In this document: positions 34,749-43,698 of the stretch, piece by piece
How positions within the stretch are numbered: the stretch's first letter is position 1
Layout: each line of letters opens with the position of its first letter
NCBI GenBank assembly: GCA_009780855.1
Contig: WQZG01000003.1
Coordinates: 21,875-85,874 of the forward strand
Reading direction: 5' to 3'
Length of the DNA: 64,000 nt
From: Treponema sp.
Lineage (GTDB): Bacteria > Spirochaetota > Spirochaetia > Treponematales > Breznakiellaceae
Notes under the pieces: model-generated
What the model saw: the letters and a program-made list of their open reading frames with translations, nothing else
Told to the model about the DNA's origin: nothing
Database searches by the model: none
Program-made: the position numbers and the translations under genes

Positions 34749-35901
34749 TCCGCTGATTACAACTGTAGAAGGACTCCCGCAGCCGCTTGCCGCTTTTGTC
34801 AGCCCCGAAGAAAAAAAATATATTGAAGAAATAAAGCGGCGCGGCGGACTTCCGTTTGCGGTTACCCAGCATTTTGCCTCCCTTGCCCGCCCGTTAAAAG
34901 ATGATCCGATAAGACGGCAGTTCTTTCCAGACCCGGCAGAAGCCCTGCCGGATTCTTTTGGCCTCGATGATCCGCTGGGCGAACACCTGTACAACGCGGC
35001 GCCGCGGCTGGTTCACCAATACAAAGACCGCGCATTGCTTCTTGCGTGCGGCGCCTGTTTTGGTTATTGCCGGTATTGTTTTAGGAGGATGTGGCTGGCC
35101 GGCGGTTTGCCGTTTATTAATACCGATGATGAATCCGCAAAATTACGGCCTGCCGAACTGCGGTCCGCAATTCTGCGGCCAGCAATTTTGCCGCCGATTC
35201 TTGCGTATCTTTGCTCTCATCCGGAAATAAATGAAATTCTTGTATCTGGCGGCGATCCTCTAACCGCCGGGAATGACCGGCTTGGTAAGCTGTTTGCCGC
35301 GCTGCGCCGCGCCCGGCCCGCAATCCTGCTGCGTGTCTGCACCAGGGCGCCGGTTACAAACCCTGCACGGCTTTGCGAAGAAACCATTGCCATGTTCCGG
35401 CAATACCGCCCGCTGCGTGTCGTAATCCATCTCAATCATCCGCGCGAACTATCGGTTCCATGCCGCGAACGGCTTGCCGCCTGCGCTGCCTCCGGTATCC
35501 CTGTATTGGTGCAGACGGTTCTGCTGCGCGGAATCAATGACGATCCCGCAGTCCTGGCGGAACTGATTGAAAACTGTCTGGATTTAAAATTGATCCCGTA
35601 TTATCTGTTCCAGCTTGACCTGGCGCCCGGTACAAGGCATTTCAGGGTTCCGCTGGAACAGGGACTGGCCGTTTACCGGGATTTAGAAAAAATGTTTGGC
35701 CGCCCCGGCGCAGCCGCCGGTTTTGGTCCGGGCCCGGACCTTGACAGAAAGCTGCCGGTTTACGCTGTTGACCTACCTGGCGGCGGCGGTAAAATCAGGC
35801 TGCATGATGGCGTCATTGCCGGCCGCAGGACAACGGCGGCAGGGCAGGTTTATCTGTTACGGGACAGCAACGGGAAGCTGTGGGAGTATCCGGAGAATTA
35901 A
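34741..35901 (+). CDS. KamA-family radical SAM aminomutase (lysine 2,3-aminomutase/EpmB-like)
   Basis: This 386-residue protein carries the radical SAM cluster motif C106-F-G-Y-C110-R-Y-C113 and S-G-G-D-P-L-T near 190, typical of lysine 2,3-aminomutase and of EpmB, which makes beta-lysine for elongation factor P. Length is between EpmB (about 340) and KamA (about 415), so the role is open. The start at 34741 fits the family; the frame extends further left only inside the VOC gene. Residues near 133-152 are four degenerate 5-codon repeats (x-L-R-x-A). The stop codon lies in the first unit of a 10-bp tandem array. Confidence 0.85.
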   Translation: MNDPLITTVEGLPQPLAAFVSPEEKKYIEEIKRRGGLPFAVTQHFASLARPLKDDPIRRQFFPDPAEALPDSFGLDDPLGEHLYNAAPRLVHQYKDRALLLACGACFGYCRYCFRRMWLAGGLPFINTDDESAKLRPAELRSAILRPAILPPILAYLCSHPEINEILVSGGDPLTAGNDRLGKLFAALRRARPAILLRVCTRAPVTNPARLCEETIAMFRQYRPLRVVIHLNHPRELSVPCRERLAACAASGIPVLVQTVLLRGINDDPAVLAELIENCLDLKLIPYYLFQLDLAPGTRHFRVPLEQGLAVYRDLEKMFGRPGAAAGFGPGPDLDRKLPVYAVDLPGGGGKIRLHDGVIAGRRTTAAGQVYLLRDSNGKLWEYPEN

Positions 35902-35973
35902 AAGCAATTAAGTTGCAATTAAAAGCAATTAAAAGCAATTAAAAGCAATTAAAAGCAATTAAAAGCAATTAAG
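35896..35973. repeat. 10-bp tandem repeat array spanning two stop codons
   Basis: Six perfect AATTAAAAGC units plus one 11-base variant (AATTAAGTTGC) run from 35896 to 35966, followed by a partial unit. The stop of the KamA-like gene (35899-35901) is inside the first unit and the stop of the convergent ATPase gene (35969-35971) is inside the last, so the array forms the entire intergenic space. Confidence 0.9.
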
Positions 35974-37576
35974 TCAAAACCCATTTTGCACCGTGTGTTT
36001 TACCATTCAGTTTGATCTTCTTTTCGTCTCTGAGTTCACGTAATAAAATTTGGAGTTGTGTCCGGGAATGGCCCGGTAATACTTGGTATAATTCCTTTAA
36101 TTGAGTGCCTTCATTTCCATTTTTTCGGATATGCTTCAGAATCAGCTCTTTATTTGTCTCTCTGTCCAGCCCAACAATCCTGGTATGTACTCCTGATTTC
36201 CCTGCCGCAGTATATAAACTCCTGGCCAGTACATATTTATTCCGGCTTATTTTTTCGATTATGCCCATATCTATTAAATTTTTTATGCGTAAATGCATAT
36301 TTTTTGAGAGTTTTTCTTCATGAAAAAGTGCATTTATTGTTAAAAAATCATCAGTTGACAGTGATTCCAGGCGCTCATTGCCAATTTTATTTATTAATAA
36401 TAACATTTGCTTATCGAGGATCATACCGTTTAACGTAATACATACAAAGTAGTCATCCGTTCCCCCAAAGTCAGGTAATGGTTTTGCTTCCTTTACACTT
36501 AATTCATATATCAGGTTCATACCCTGGCCCGATCGTTCAACCAAACCGCAAAGTGCGAATATTTGTGCGATTCTGCGGTTCCTAGGAGACTGCCTGTCAC
36601 GAATATTTGAAAGAGTTACGCCTGCCGGTAAACCGCCCGGATTTTCCACAACAAGTCTGTCACGGTATTGGCGTATGAATATACTTCCGTTTAGCTGATA
36701 ATTTCTGTGACTGACCGCATTTAATAACGACTCTCGAACAACCCGTTCGTTGAATGTTGGTATATCAAAAATAAATAAACCATCCTGATAATGCTGTTTA
36801 TCGTTGCGCAAATTTATGAGTTCCCATATGCGATTATAATAAGAAAAAAATCCCATGCGGAATTCTTCTCTTTGCTGTGCTGGGCCGGAAGCCTCGGATG
36901 ATCGGTATTCAAAAATAATCTCCGATTGCGGCAAAAGGCGTCCCAGAGAGGATCTTTTTCCAAATAATACCAACGCTGCATATGTAATCTCATCATCAAT
37001 CATAGCTTCAATATCATTCAATAACTGATAAATTGTTAGATTTTTACTACTGGTGTTACCGCTTTTTTCCATCCATTTTTTACGGAATACTTCAATTGCT
37101 TCTATATCCAAATCATTAACAGAAGCGCCCGGGCAAATGTCATTGGAAAAGTCGTGGCCGGTTTCATCAAATATTTTACGTAATTCTTCCGCAGGCATGG
37201 GTACAAGGCTGTCCCCCTGCCGCCACCAAAATCTGCCGTCTGCCTGTACAGGCATCCCGGCTGGACGGCCTGCAATCTCAAAGACAAGGACCCGTTTCCC
37301 CAGATATTCATAAAGCTGAAAATCTACATTGATATGCAGTTTTTCAATTAATCCCTTTCTTGTACGTTCCGGCTGTTCAAATGCTGCACTCCCAACTATC
37401 TTACGGGGACGGCTGTCTGTTATACCGAGTACCAGTTTACCGCCGCCGCAATTTGCCAATGCGCAGCAATATTTTAAGGTCTCCTGGATGTCAAATTTGT
37501 TTCTGGCTTCTTTGAACTCATAGTGTTCTCCTTCAGGGGCGTTTAGCAGTTCTTCAATGGTTTCGTTGAATTTCAT
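35969..37576 (-). CDS. AlbA_2/Schlafen-type ATP-binding regulator
   Basis: This 535-residue protein belongs to the COG2865 group. The N-terminal AlbA_2 (Schlafen-like) nucleic-acid-binding domain spans about 8-125 (E-G-E-H-Y-E-F-K-E-A, then N-C-G-G-G-K-L-V-L-G-I). A GHKL-like ATP-binding part lies near 280-370 (R-E-S-L-L-N-A-V-S-H-R-N-Y and V-E-N-P-G-G-L-P). A winged-helix end follows near 480-535. Members are predicted transcription regulators, some linked to mobile or defence loci. It overlaps the upstream FAH gene by 4 bases. Its target is unknown. Confidence 0.82.
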   Translation of the reverse strand: MKFNETIEELLNAPEGEHYEFKEARNKFDIQETLKYCCALANCGGGKLVLGITDSRPRKIVGSAAFEQPERTRKGLIEKLHINVDFQLYEYLGKRVLVFEIAGRPAGMPVQADGRFWWRQGDSLVPMPAEELRKIFDETGHDFSNDICPGASVNDLDIEAIEVFRKKWMEKSGNTSSKNLTIYQLLNDIEAMIDDEITYAALVLFGKRSSLGRLLPQSEIIFEYRSSEASGPAQQREEFRMGFFSYYNRIWELINLRNDKQHYQDGLFIFDIPTFNERVVRESLLNAVSHRNYQLNGSIFIRQYRDRLVVENPGGLPAGVTLSNIRDRQSPRNRRIAQIFALCGLVERSGQGMNLIYELSVKEAKPLPDFGGTDDYFVCITLNGMILDKQMLLLINKIGNERLESLSTDDFLTINALFHEEKLSKNMHLRIKNLIDMGIIEKISRNKYVLARSLYTAAGKSGVHTRIVGLDRETNKELILKHIRKNGNEGTQLKELYQVLPGHSRTQLQILLRELRDEKKIKLNGKTHGAKWVLT

Positions 37577-38277
37577 TTTTCCGCAATCACCGGATTGCTT
37601 AAAATACCGATTTTTTCGATCTCGACTTCAACAGTATCTCCGGGTACTATGGGGCTCACTCCCGCAGGCGTTCCTGTGGCGATGATGTCGCCTTCTTCAA
37701 GGGTAAATTGTTTTGAAATAAACGCGATTAAAACCGGTATGGAAAAAATCATGTCAGCGGTATTTGCCGATTGTTTGACAACTCCGTTTATCCGGCCTTT
37801 GATTTCAAGGTTCTGCGGATCTCCTATGTCCTTGTGTAAAACTACAACCGGCCCGATTGGCCCAAAGGTATCAAAAGATTTTCCCCTGAACCAGCCGGAA
37901 GTATCGGACTTCTGAATGTTCCGTTGGCTTACATCGTTAAAACATGAGTAACCCAGCACATAATCATAGGCCTTTTGAACAGGAATATGCCGCCCCTTTT
38001 TGCCGATAATCACGGCGAGTTCGGCTTCCGGATCAACACGCTCGTCCTTGAAATTGTATTCTTTTATGTGAGCCGGAATGATTATTGGTTCTCCGGGGCC
38101 GGCGAACACGTTGCAGGTTTTGGCGAAGAGCACTGGTTCGGACGGAACGTCCTGCTCTTTATTGCCAAAGACTTTGCTTTCTTTTACATGGGCCCTGTAA
38201 TTAAGCCCGACCGCGATTATTTTGGATGGGTTGATTGTGATTTTTTTATTGCTTCCTGCCAGCGGTAACTGTATCAT
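37573..38277 (-). CDS. Fumarylacetoacetate hydrolase family protein
   Basis: This 234-residue protein has the FAH fold with V-G-L-N-Y-R-x-H near residue 23, the metal ligands E-A-E-L-A-V-I-I-G (near 85), the K-S-F-D-T-F-G-P-I-G-P block near 133, and G-D-I-I-A-T-G-T-P-A-G-V near 198. Such enzymes hydrolyse or decarboxylate acylpyruvates and 2-keto-3-deoxy sugar acids, which would suit sugar-acid breakdown. Its stop overlaps the start of the AlbA_2 regulator. A GGAG stands shortly before the ATG. Confidence 0.88.
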   Translation of the reverse strand: MIQLPLAGSNKKITINPSKIIAVGLNYRAHVKESKVFGNKEQDVPSEPVLFAKTCNVFAGPGEPIIIPAHIKEYNFKDERVDPEAELAVIIGKKGRHIPVQKAYDYVLGYSCFNDVSQRNIQKSDTSGWFRGKSFDTFGPIGPVVVLHKDIGDPQNLEIKGRINGVVKQSANTADMIFSIPVLIAFISKQFTLEEGDIIATGTPAGVSPIVPGDTVEVEIEKIGILSNPVIAEK

Positions 38278-38479
38278 ATTTTTCTCCTGTTATTTTTTCA
38301 TTTATCGGTGAACAACAACTTCATTATATATTAATGCTATTTCAAAAATAAATAAATGCAGCGTATTAATGCCTTTGGCTTATCTGCGGGCGGATAAAAA
38401 ATCGCTCGCGGATGTTTGCATTAAAATTAAAAACCCCTGATCATTACCGCAATCCGGCTTTAAATCCGGGGTAACAAAG

Positions 38480-38893
38480 ATGGAAAACAAAAAAGATGTA
38501 AATATCAGGGACAAACACGAAAAATATATCAGGAGTTTGTTCGCCAAAAATTTAAAAAGAATGCGCAGCGACCGCCATTTGTCCCAAATGGAATTGAGTA
38601 AAATCGTTGATATTTCTCCCAACTTTATCAATGATATAGAAAATGAAAAGAAATGGCCTTCAATTACAACCATATCCAAACTTGTAAAAGCGCTTGGCAT
38701 AGAACCTTACCGTTTGTTTGCTCCGGAACCCATGATTAAAATTGACAACCAGGCAATCTTTAAAACTGAACTAAGCGATTTAATAGCCGCAATGGTCAGT
38801 GAGAGGGTTGCCAGATATTCCGCAGATGGTTCATCAGATGATTCCGCGGAATTATCCGGCGCCGAACCTGATCCCGGTAAATCCGCTGTTTAA
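38480..38893 (+). CDS. XRE-family helix-turn-helix regulator
   Basis: This 137-residue protein is a paralogue of the regulator at 7539-7904. The helix-turn-helix is at about 20-75 (N-L-K-R-M-R, S-Q-M-E-L-S, N-F-I-N-D-I-E-N-E-K-K-W), followed by an acidic, Ser/Pro-rich tail. It lies alone between the divergent FAH gene and the DUF4438 operon. The leader contains CCGG-CTTTAAAT-CCGG, which may be an autoregulatory site. Its target is unknown. The other bases of 38278-38479 show no gene. Confidence 0.8.
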   Translation: MENKKDVNIRDKHEKYIRSLFAKNLKRMRSDRHLSQMELSKIVDISPNFINDIENEKKWPSITTISKLVKALGIEPYRLFAPEPMIKIDNQAIFKTELSDLIAAMVSERVARYSADGSSDDSAELSGAEPDPGKSAV

Positions 38894-38983
38894 TATGCCT
38901 TATTAAACCTGTCTGTCCCAAAGTTAATCTTTTCCTGTATAATAAAATCAAGTTTTATCTTCCCGGTTTAAGGAGAATTGGCC

Positions 38984-39880
38984 ATGTTAAAGACAAACAA
39001 AGAATTTTTACCGGTACAGTCGGTTCAGGGAAAGGTGCATCACCCTACCCTTAAATCCGTTTACAGGCTCGGCAGGGACGGCGACAGCAGAATTCTGGCC
39101 GCGACCGGCGGAATCACATACAACGCAAAAATCGGCGATAATTGCATGAAGTGGGTCTCGGATCACCTGGAGCCTGGGGTTAGCCTGCGCAACGAAAACA
39201 AGGAAGAAAACGACGCTATCCAGGCTTTTGCCTGTATCGGTAATACGGCCATCGTGGTTTCCGGTGAAGCCAAGGGCGCCAAAGGCTATGTTACCGGCAA
39301 ACACGGCGGCATTGAACACTGCATGATTTATTTTCCGGATGAAGCCATTCAGAAAATGTCGATTGAAGATTCAATCCTGATAAGGGCAACGGGCGCAGGT
39401 TTACGCGTTGATGGTTTCCCTGATGTTTTTTGTGAAAGCATCGATCCTGAACTTTTTGACAAGCTTGGCATTACCGAAAAAGACGGCGTGCTGGAAGTGC
39501 CGGTAGCTTTTGAGATACCGGCTGTACTGATGGGCTCCGGCATCGGATCAAGAACCAGCCACACCGGTGATTACGACATTACAACCGGAGACAGGGACGC
39601 TTACAAAAAACTCGGGCTGGAAGATATGCGTTTTGGAGATATTGTGCTTTTACAGGACTGTGACAATACATACGGACGCGAGTATGTTAAAGGCGCTGTT
39701 TCGATCGGAGTGGTCATCCACGGAGACAGCACTATCCAGGGCCACGGTCCAGGTATTACCACGATTATGACCTGTAAAACCGCGAAGATCAGGGGCAAGA
39801 TTTCCAAAGACGCCAATATCGCTACTTATTTGCTTAAGGCAAAGAAATCCAAAAAAGACGCGCCCGGAAAAGCGTCATAA
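38984..39880 (+). CDS. DUF4438 domain protein
   Basis: This 298-residue protein matches the DUF4438 family in length and in blocks such as G-N-x-A-x-V-V-S-G-E-A-K-G-A-K-G, G-K-H-G-G-I-E-H and S-H-T-G-D-Y-D-I. The function of the family is unknown. The start at 38984 is preferred because AAGGAG stands 8 bases before it; the in-frame TTG at 38978 is too close to that site. It leads a run of same-strand genes. Confidence 0.75.
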   Translation: MLKTNKEFLPVQSVQGKVHHPTLKSVYRLGRDGDSRILAATGGITYNAKIGDNCMKWVSDHLEPGVSLRNENKEENDAIQAFACIGNTAIVVSGEAKGAKGYVTGKHGGIEHCMIYFPDEAIQKMSIEDSILIRATGAGLRVDGFPDVFCESIDPELFDKLGITEKDGVLEVPVAFEIPAVLMGSGIGSRTSHTGDYDITTGDRDAYKKLGLEDMRFGDIVLLQDCDNTYGREYVKGAVSIGVVIHGDSTIQGHGPGITTIMTCKTAKIRGKISKDANIATYLLKAKKSKKDAPGKAS

Positions 39881-39907
39881 AAAATAAAAATACTGATGGA
39901 GCGCGGC

Positions 39908-41074
39908 ATGGGTACTGCAAAAGTTTATTTTACCGATATGAGGGTTAAAGTGGGCGAGAGCCTTCTGATTAAACTGGACAGGCTGATTCAAAAGGCGGGA
40001 ATCAAGGAAATTGACTTTAGCCAAAAATACACGGCCATAAAACTCCACTTTGGCGAGCCCGGGAACCTTGCGTTTTTGCGGCCAAATTTCGCCAAAACTG
40101 TTGCCGATCGTGTTAAAAAATTGGGAGGAATGCCATTTCTTACCGACTGCAATACCCTCTATGTTGGCCGCCGCAACAACGCGCTCCTTCACCTGGACGC
40201 CGCCGCAGAAAACGGTTATTCTCCTTTGTCTACAGGGTGTCAGAATATTATTGCTGACGGCATCCGCGGTACCGATGATACCGAAGTACCTGTAAACGGC
40301 GGCGAGTACTGCAAAACCGCGCACATCGGCAAGGCAATTATGGACGCCGATATTTTTATCTCGCTTACCCATTTTAAGGGACATGAAGGCGCCGGATTCG
40401 GCGGCGCGCTCAAGAATATCGGCATGGGCTGCGGAAGCCGCGCTGGCAAAATGATTATGCATAACGACGGCAAGCCTTTTGTAAACCAAAATAAATGCAT
40501 AGGCTGCAAAATCTGCGCGCGTTTCTGCGCTCACGGCGCGATCGGTTTCAGTAAAAATAATGAAACAGGCGGAGTCAGGGCTGCTATCGACCACAAAAAA
40601 TGCACCGGCTGCGGATACTGTATCGGCGGCTGCGGCCCGAACGCAATTTACCAGAACTGGGACTCCGGCGCCAAAGCGTTATGCTGCAAAATTGCCGAGT
40701 ACACCAAAGCCGTGCTTGACGGGCGGCCGAATTTCCATATAAGCGTGGTTACCCAGGTTTCTCCCAACTGTGACTGCCATGACGAAAGCGACGCTGCGAT
40801 TGTTCCGGATATCGGGATTTTCGCCGGTTTCGATCCTGTCGCTTTGGACCAGGCCTGCATCGACGCTGTGAACGCCGCGCCGGCAATAACAGCGAGCGCG
40901 GTTTTTGACAATAAAAAACCTGCGCCCAACAAGGTTGACAGCAAGGCTGACAGCGGGAAAGGTCAGGATTATTTTTCAGACATTTATCCTGCAACTGACT
41001 GGCGGTATCAGCTCGCCCATGCCGAAAAAATCGGTCTTGGAACAACCAAATATGAACTTGTTACGGTTAAATAA
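39908..41074 (+). CDS. DUF362 protein with two 4Fe-4S clusters
   Basis: This protein of about 388 residues has an N-terminal DUF362 domain (I-K-L-H-F-G-E-P-G-N, then G-G-x-P-F-L-T-D-C-N-T-L-Y and H-F-K-G-H-E-G-A-G-F-G-G) and two ferredoxin-type sites, C-I-G-C-K-I-C-A-R-F-C and C-T-G-C-G-Y-C-I-G-G-C, near 195 and 230. It is probably an electron-transfer or maturation protein in the cytoplasm; the partner is unknown. The start 39908 is favoured by GGAG six bases before it; the alternative is ATG 39896. A linker near residues 338-352 has short D-S-K-A/D-S-G-K repeats. Confidence 0.8.
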   Translation: MGTAKVYFTDMRVKVGESLLIKLDRLIQKAGIKEIDFSQKYTAIKLHFGEPGNLAFLRPNFAKTVADRVKKLGGMPFLTDCNTLYVGRRNNALLHLDAAAENGYSPLSTGCQNIIADGIRGTDDTEVPVNGGEYCKTAHIGKAIMDADIFISLTHFKGHEGAGFGGALKNIGMGCGSRAGKMIMHNDGKPFVNQNKCIGCKICARFCAHGAIGFSKNNETGGVRAAIDHKKCTGCGYCIGGCGPNAIYQNWDSGAKALCCKIAEYTKAVLDGRPNFHISVVTQVSPNCDCHDESDAAIVPDIGIFAGFDPVALDQACIDAVNAAPAITASAVFDNKKPAPNKVDSKADSGKGQDYFSDIYPATDWRYQLAHAEKIGLGTTKYELVTVK

Positions 41075-41089
41075 AACAGAATTAACCAA

Positions 41090-41959
41090 GTGAAAAAGAT
41101 CGAGCCTTTTGAGGTTATTTTTGAAAATGAAAACATAATCGCTGTTAACAAGGTTTCCGGCATAGCCGTCTGCGCCGACCGCTGGGACGATTCCAAAGAA
41201 CGGCTTGACCGGCTGGTTGGTGCGCTGCCTGGTGCGGGCAAAATTTTTATTATTCACCGCATTGACCGCGATACATCAGGGCTGGTCGTGTTCGCCAAAA
41301 ATTCCGATACCCATAAAAAACTTTCCGCAGCTTTTGAAGGCAGAAAAATCGTCAAGCGTTATTTGGCCGTGATCCGCGGCAGGCCGGCCTGGAAAGAAAC
41401 GGTCTGTGATTTGCCCCTGGTTCCGGACGGCAATAAAAAACACCTGACCATAATAGACAAGTACCAAGGGAAAAAATCCCTGACCCGTTTCCGTCTTTTA
41501 TGCACCGCCGGCAATTACAGCATTGTCGAAGCAATTCCTGAGACCGGCAGAACCCACCAGATCCGCGTCCACCTCGCCAGCATGGGGCATTCCGTTGTCT
41601 GTGATGAATTTTACGGCAACACGAAACCCCTTTTTTTATCCGCCATAAAATCCGGCTGGCGCGGCAACCCCGCAGAAGAGCGGCCGCTGCTTGCCCGTCT
41701 TGGCCTGCACGCCGCTGAACTTTTAATACCGGATTTCTTTGCAGCCGCTGCCTCGGCTCCGGCTGACATGACTCCGGCGGGCGCGGTTGCCGCTGCGGAA
41801 ACTGCTGCCCCGGCAGATACTGCCGCGGGGATTGCCGCTGGCAGAGACCTATTATTGCGGGCCCCTGTACCCAGAGACATGGCCGCCCTGATAAACCAAA
41901 TGGAAAAATGCTCGGGCGTTTCTTTTAATGATTCGCTTTTCGGCGGCGCTGTTTCCTGA
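41090..41959 (+). CDS. RluA-family RNA pseudouridine synthase
   Basis: This 289-residue enzyme converts uridine to pseudouridine in rRNA or tRNA. H56-R-I-D59-R-D-T-S-G is the signature with catalytic Asp59, and E-T-G-R-T-H-Q-I-R-V-H-L is the second conserved block. No S4 domain is present. The start is GTG without a clear ribosome-binding site. An Ala/Pro/Thr-rich insertion (about 220-258, 41749-41862) of degenerate repeats interrupts the C-terminal part. The stop shares one base with the next gene (TGATG). Confidence 0.85.
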   Translation: MKKIEPFEVIFENENIIAVNKVSGIAVCADRWDDSKERLDRLVGALPGAGKIFIIHRIDRDTSGLVVFAKNSDTHKKLSAAFEGRKIVKRYLAVIRGRPAWKETVCDLPLVPDGNKKHLTIIDKYQGKKSLTRFRLLCTAGNYSIVEAIPETGRTHQIRVHLASMGHSVVCDEFYGNTKPLFLSAIKSGWRGNPAEERPLLARLGLHAAELLIPDFFAAAASAPADMTPAGAVAAAETAAPADTAAGIAAGRDLLLRAPVPRDMAALINQMEKCSGVSFNDSLFGGAVS

Positions 41960-43698
41960 TGGCCGCATTAAAGCCGTTTGTTAAATGGGCCGGAGGCAAG
42001 CGCCAGATATTACCGGAGATTCACAAATACCTGCCTCCCGATATTGAAGGCCGCACCTATTATGAACCTTTTATCGGCGGCGGCGCCCTGTTGTTTGATC
42101 TTATGCCAAAAAAAGCGATAATTAACGATATTAACTCCGAATTGATGCTCTCGTACACGGTTATACGGGACAATGCAGAAGATTTAATTTCAATACTAAA
42201 AGAACACCAAAGGCAATATAACGCCGATTATTATTATAATATCCGCGGCCAGACTAATTTGCAGAATAATATTGAAAAGGCCGGCCGTTTTATTTTTCTG
42301 AATAAAACATGTTATAACGGATTGTACCGCGTCAATTCGCAGGGGTTCTTTAATGTTCCGGCAGGGAAACATAAAACACTTAATATCTGCGAAGAACAGC
42401 TCCTGCGTTCTGTAAGCGCATATTTAATGTCCGCCGAAATCAAAATTACCAATACAGATTTTGCGGAAGCAGTTGCCGGCGCTGATAAAAATTCATTTGT
42501 ATATTTTGATCCGCCGTATCACAGTCTTAAAAAAACAGGTTTCAGCGCGTACCAGGCCGGCGGGTTCGGTGAAGCTGAGCAGATCCGTCTGCGTGACCTG
42601 TTTGTGCGTCTTACTGCTCAGGGAATTCCATGTTTACTTTCCAACGCGGACACTCCTTTTATCCGTGAAATATATGGGCAGAAAGATATCCATTTGGTCA
42701 GTGTAAAGTCCCGCCGTTTTATCAATTCGGACAAGGGCGGACGCGGCAGTGTATATGAATTGTTAATCATGAATTACGACTGCGGACATGAAAATAATTT
42801 AGGACAGGATAATTTTGGACATGACAAAACAGATCAAATGAACATTACTTATAAACAGTTTGAACCTGAAAATTTATCGGCGGTAATGGAACTTCAGAAT
42901 GAATGGTTTTTTGAAAACATTACTTGCGGAGTTGTGCCGGACGCGGCTGACGAAATACTGCGATTCCCAAAAGAATTTTTTTTTATAGCCGCAGATAATA
43001 AAAAAGTAATCGGCTATGCGGCTTCAGAAGTTATCAAAGACAATAAATATAACGTGTTTCCAAAAGGCGCAGAATATTTAAGCGTAAATGACCTTTATAT
43101 TTCCAAAGATTACCGCAGCAAGGGTATTGGCGCAAATTTGCTTTCCATGACCGAGGAAAAAGCCCGGGAATATGGCTTGCAGGACATTTTTATATCATCG
43201 GCAACGAAGGACGCGGCTGCTGTTAGGGAGTTCTACCAGCGTAACGGATATGGCGTCTGGACAACATTGTTTTATAAACGCAATGAATGGGACACGCGTA
43301 CTTATCCGCTTGGCGAACTGGACGGTTACCGATTTGTGGTAATTTTCGCCCGTTACATGGACAAATGGCTTTACTGCCGCGCCAGGGAACGGAATGTTTA
43401 TGAAACTCCCGGCGGGCATATCGAAAAAGATGAAACGCCACTGGAAGCCGCCAAACGCGAGCTATTCGAAGAGACCGGCGCCGCAGAATACGAAATAAAA
43501 CCGGCTTTTGATTACTCGGTTCATACGCCGGAGGAGTTTTCCAACGGCCAGGTCTTCCTGGCAAATATCCAAAAACTGGGCGCTATGCCGGATTACGAAA
43601 TGGCGGAAGTCAAACTTTTTGACACTATACCCGAAAAAATGCGGTTCCCGCAGATATTGCCCGTGCTGTTTAAGAAGATTTTGGATTTTTCTGATTGA
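41959..43698 (+). CDS. Fusion protein: Dam-type DNA adenine methylase, GNAT acetyltransferase, Nudix hydrolase
   Basis: This 579-residue protein joins three enzymes. Residues 1-275 are a Dam-like N6-adenine methylase with F-V-K-W-A-G-G-K-R (7-15) and catalytic D184-P-P-Y187. A linker of degenerate 5-codon repeats (about 275-291) follows. Residues 295-445 are a GNAT domain with R386-S-K-G-I-G391 for acetyl-CoA binding. Residues 450-579 form a Nudix domain whose box is complete (G486, E492, R500, E501, E504, E505, G507). Dam of this type usually recognises GATC. The reading frame is continuous, and the start overlaps the rluA-like stop by one base. The joined function is unknown. Confidence 0.88.
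   Translation: MAALKPFVKWAGGKRQILPEIHKYLPPDIEGRTYYEPFIGGGALLFDLMPKKAIINDINSELMLSYTVIRDNAEDLISILKEHQRQYNADYYYNIRGQTNLQNNIEKAGRFIFLNKTCYNGLYRVNSQGFFNVPAGKHKTLNICEEQLLRSVSAYLMSAEIKITNTDFAEAVAGADKNSFVYFDPPYHSLKKTGFSAYQAGGFGEAEQIRLRDLFVRLTAQGIPCLLSNADTPFIREIYGQKDIHLVSVKSRRFINSDKGGRGSVYELLIMNYDCGHENNLGQDNFGHDKTDQMNITYKQFEPENLSAVMELQNEWFFENITCGVVPDAADEILRFPKEFFFIAADNKKVIGYAASEVIKDNKYNVFPKGAEYLSVNDLYISKDYRSKGIGANLLSMTEEKAREYGLQDIFISSATKDAAAVREFYQRNGYGVWTTLFYKRNEWDTRTYPLGELDGYRFVVIFARYMDKWLYCRARERNVYETPGGHIEKDETPLEAAKRELFEETGAAEYEIKPAFDYSVHTPEEFSNGQVFLANIQKLGAMPDYEMAEVKLFDTIPEKMRFPQILPVLFKKILDFSD

Noticed and set aside
35896-35973. CRISPR or phase-variation switch
   Set aside because: Units of 10 bases have no spacers and lie after the stop codons, so length change would not alter a reading frame or a promoter.
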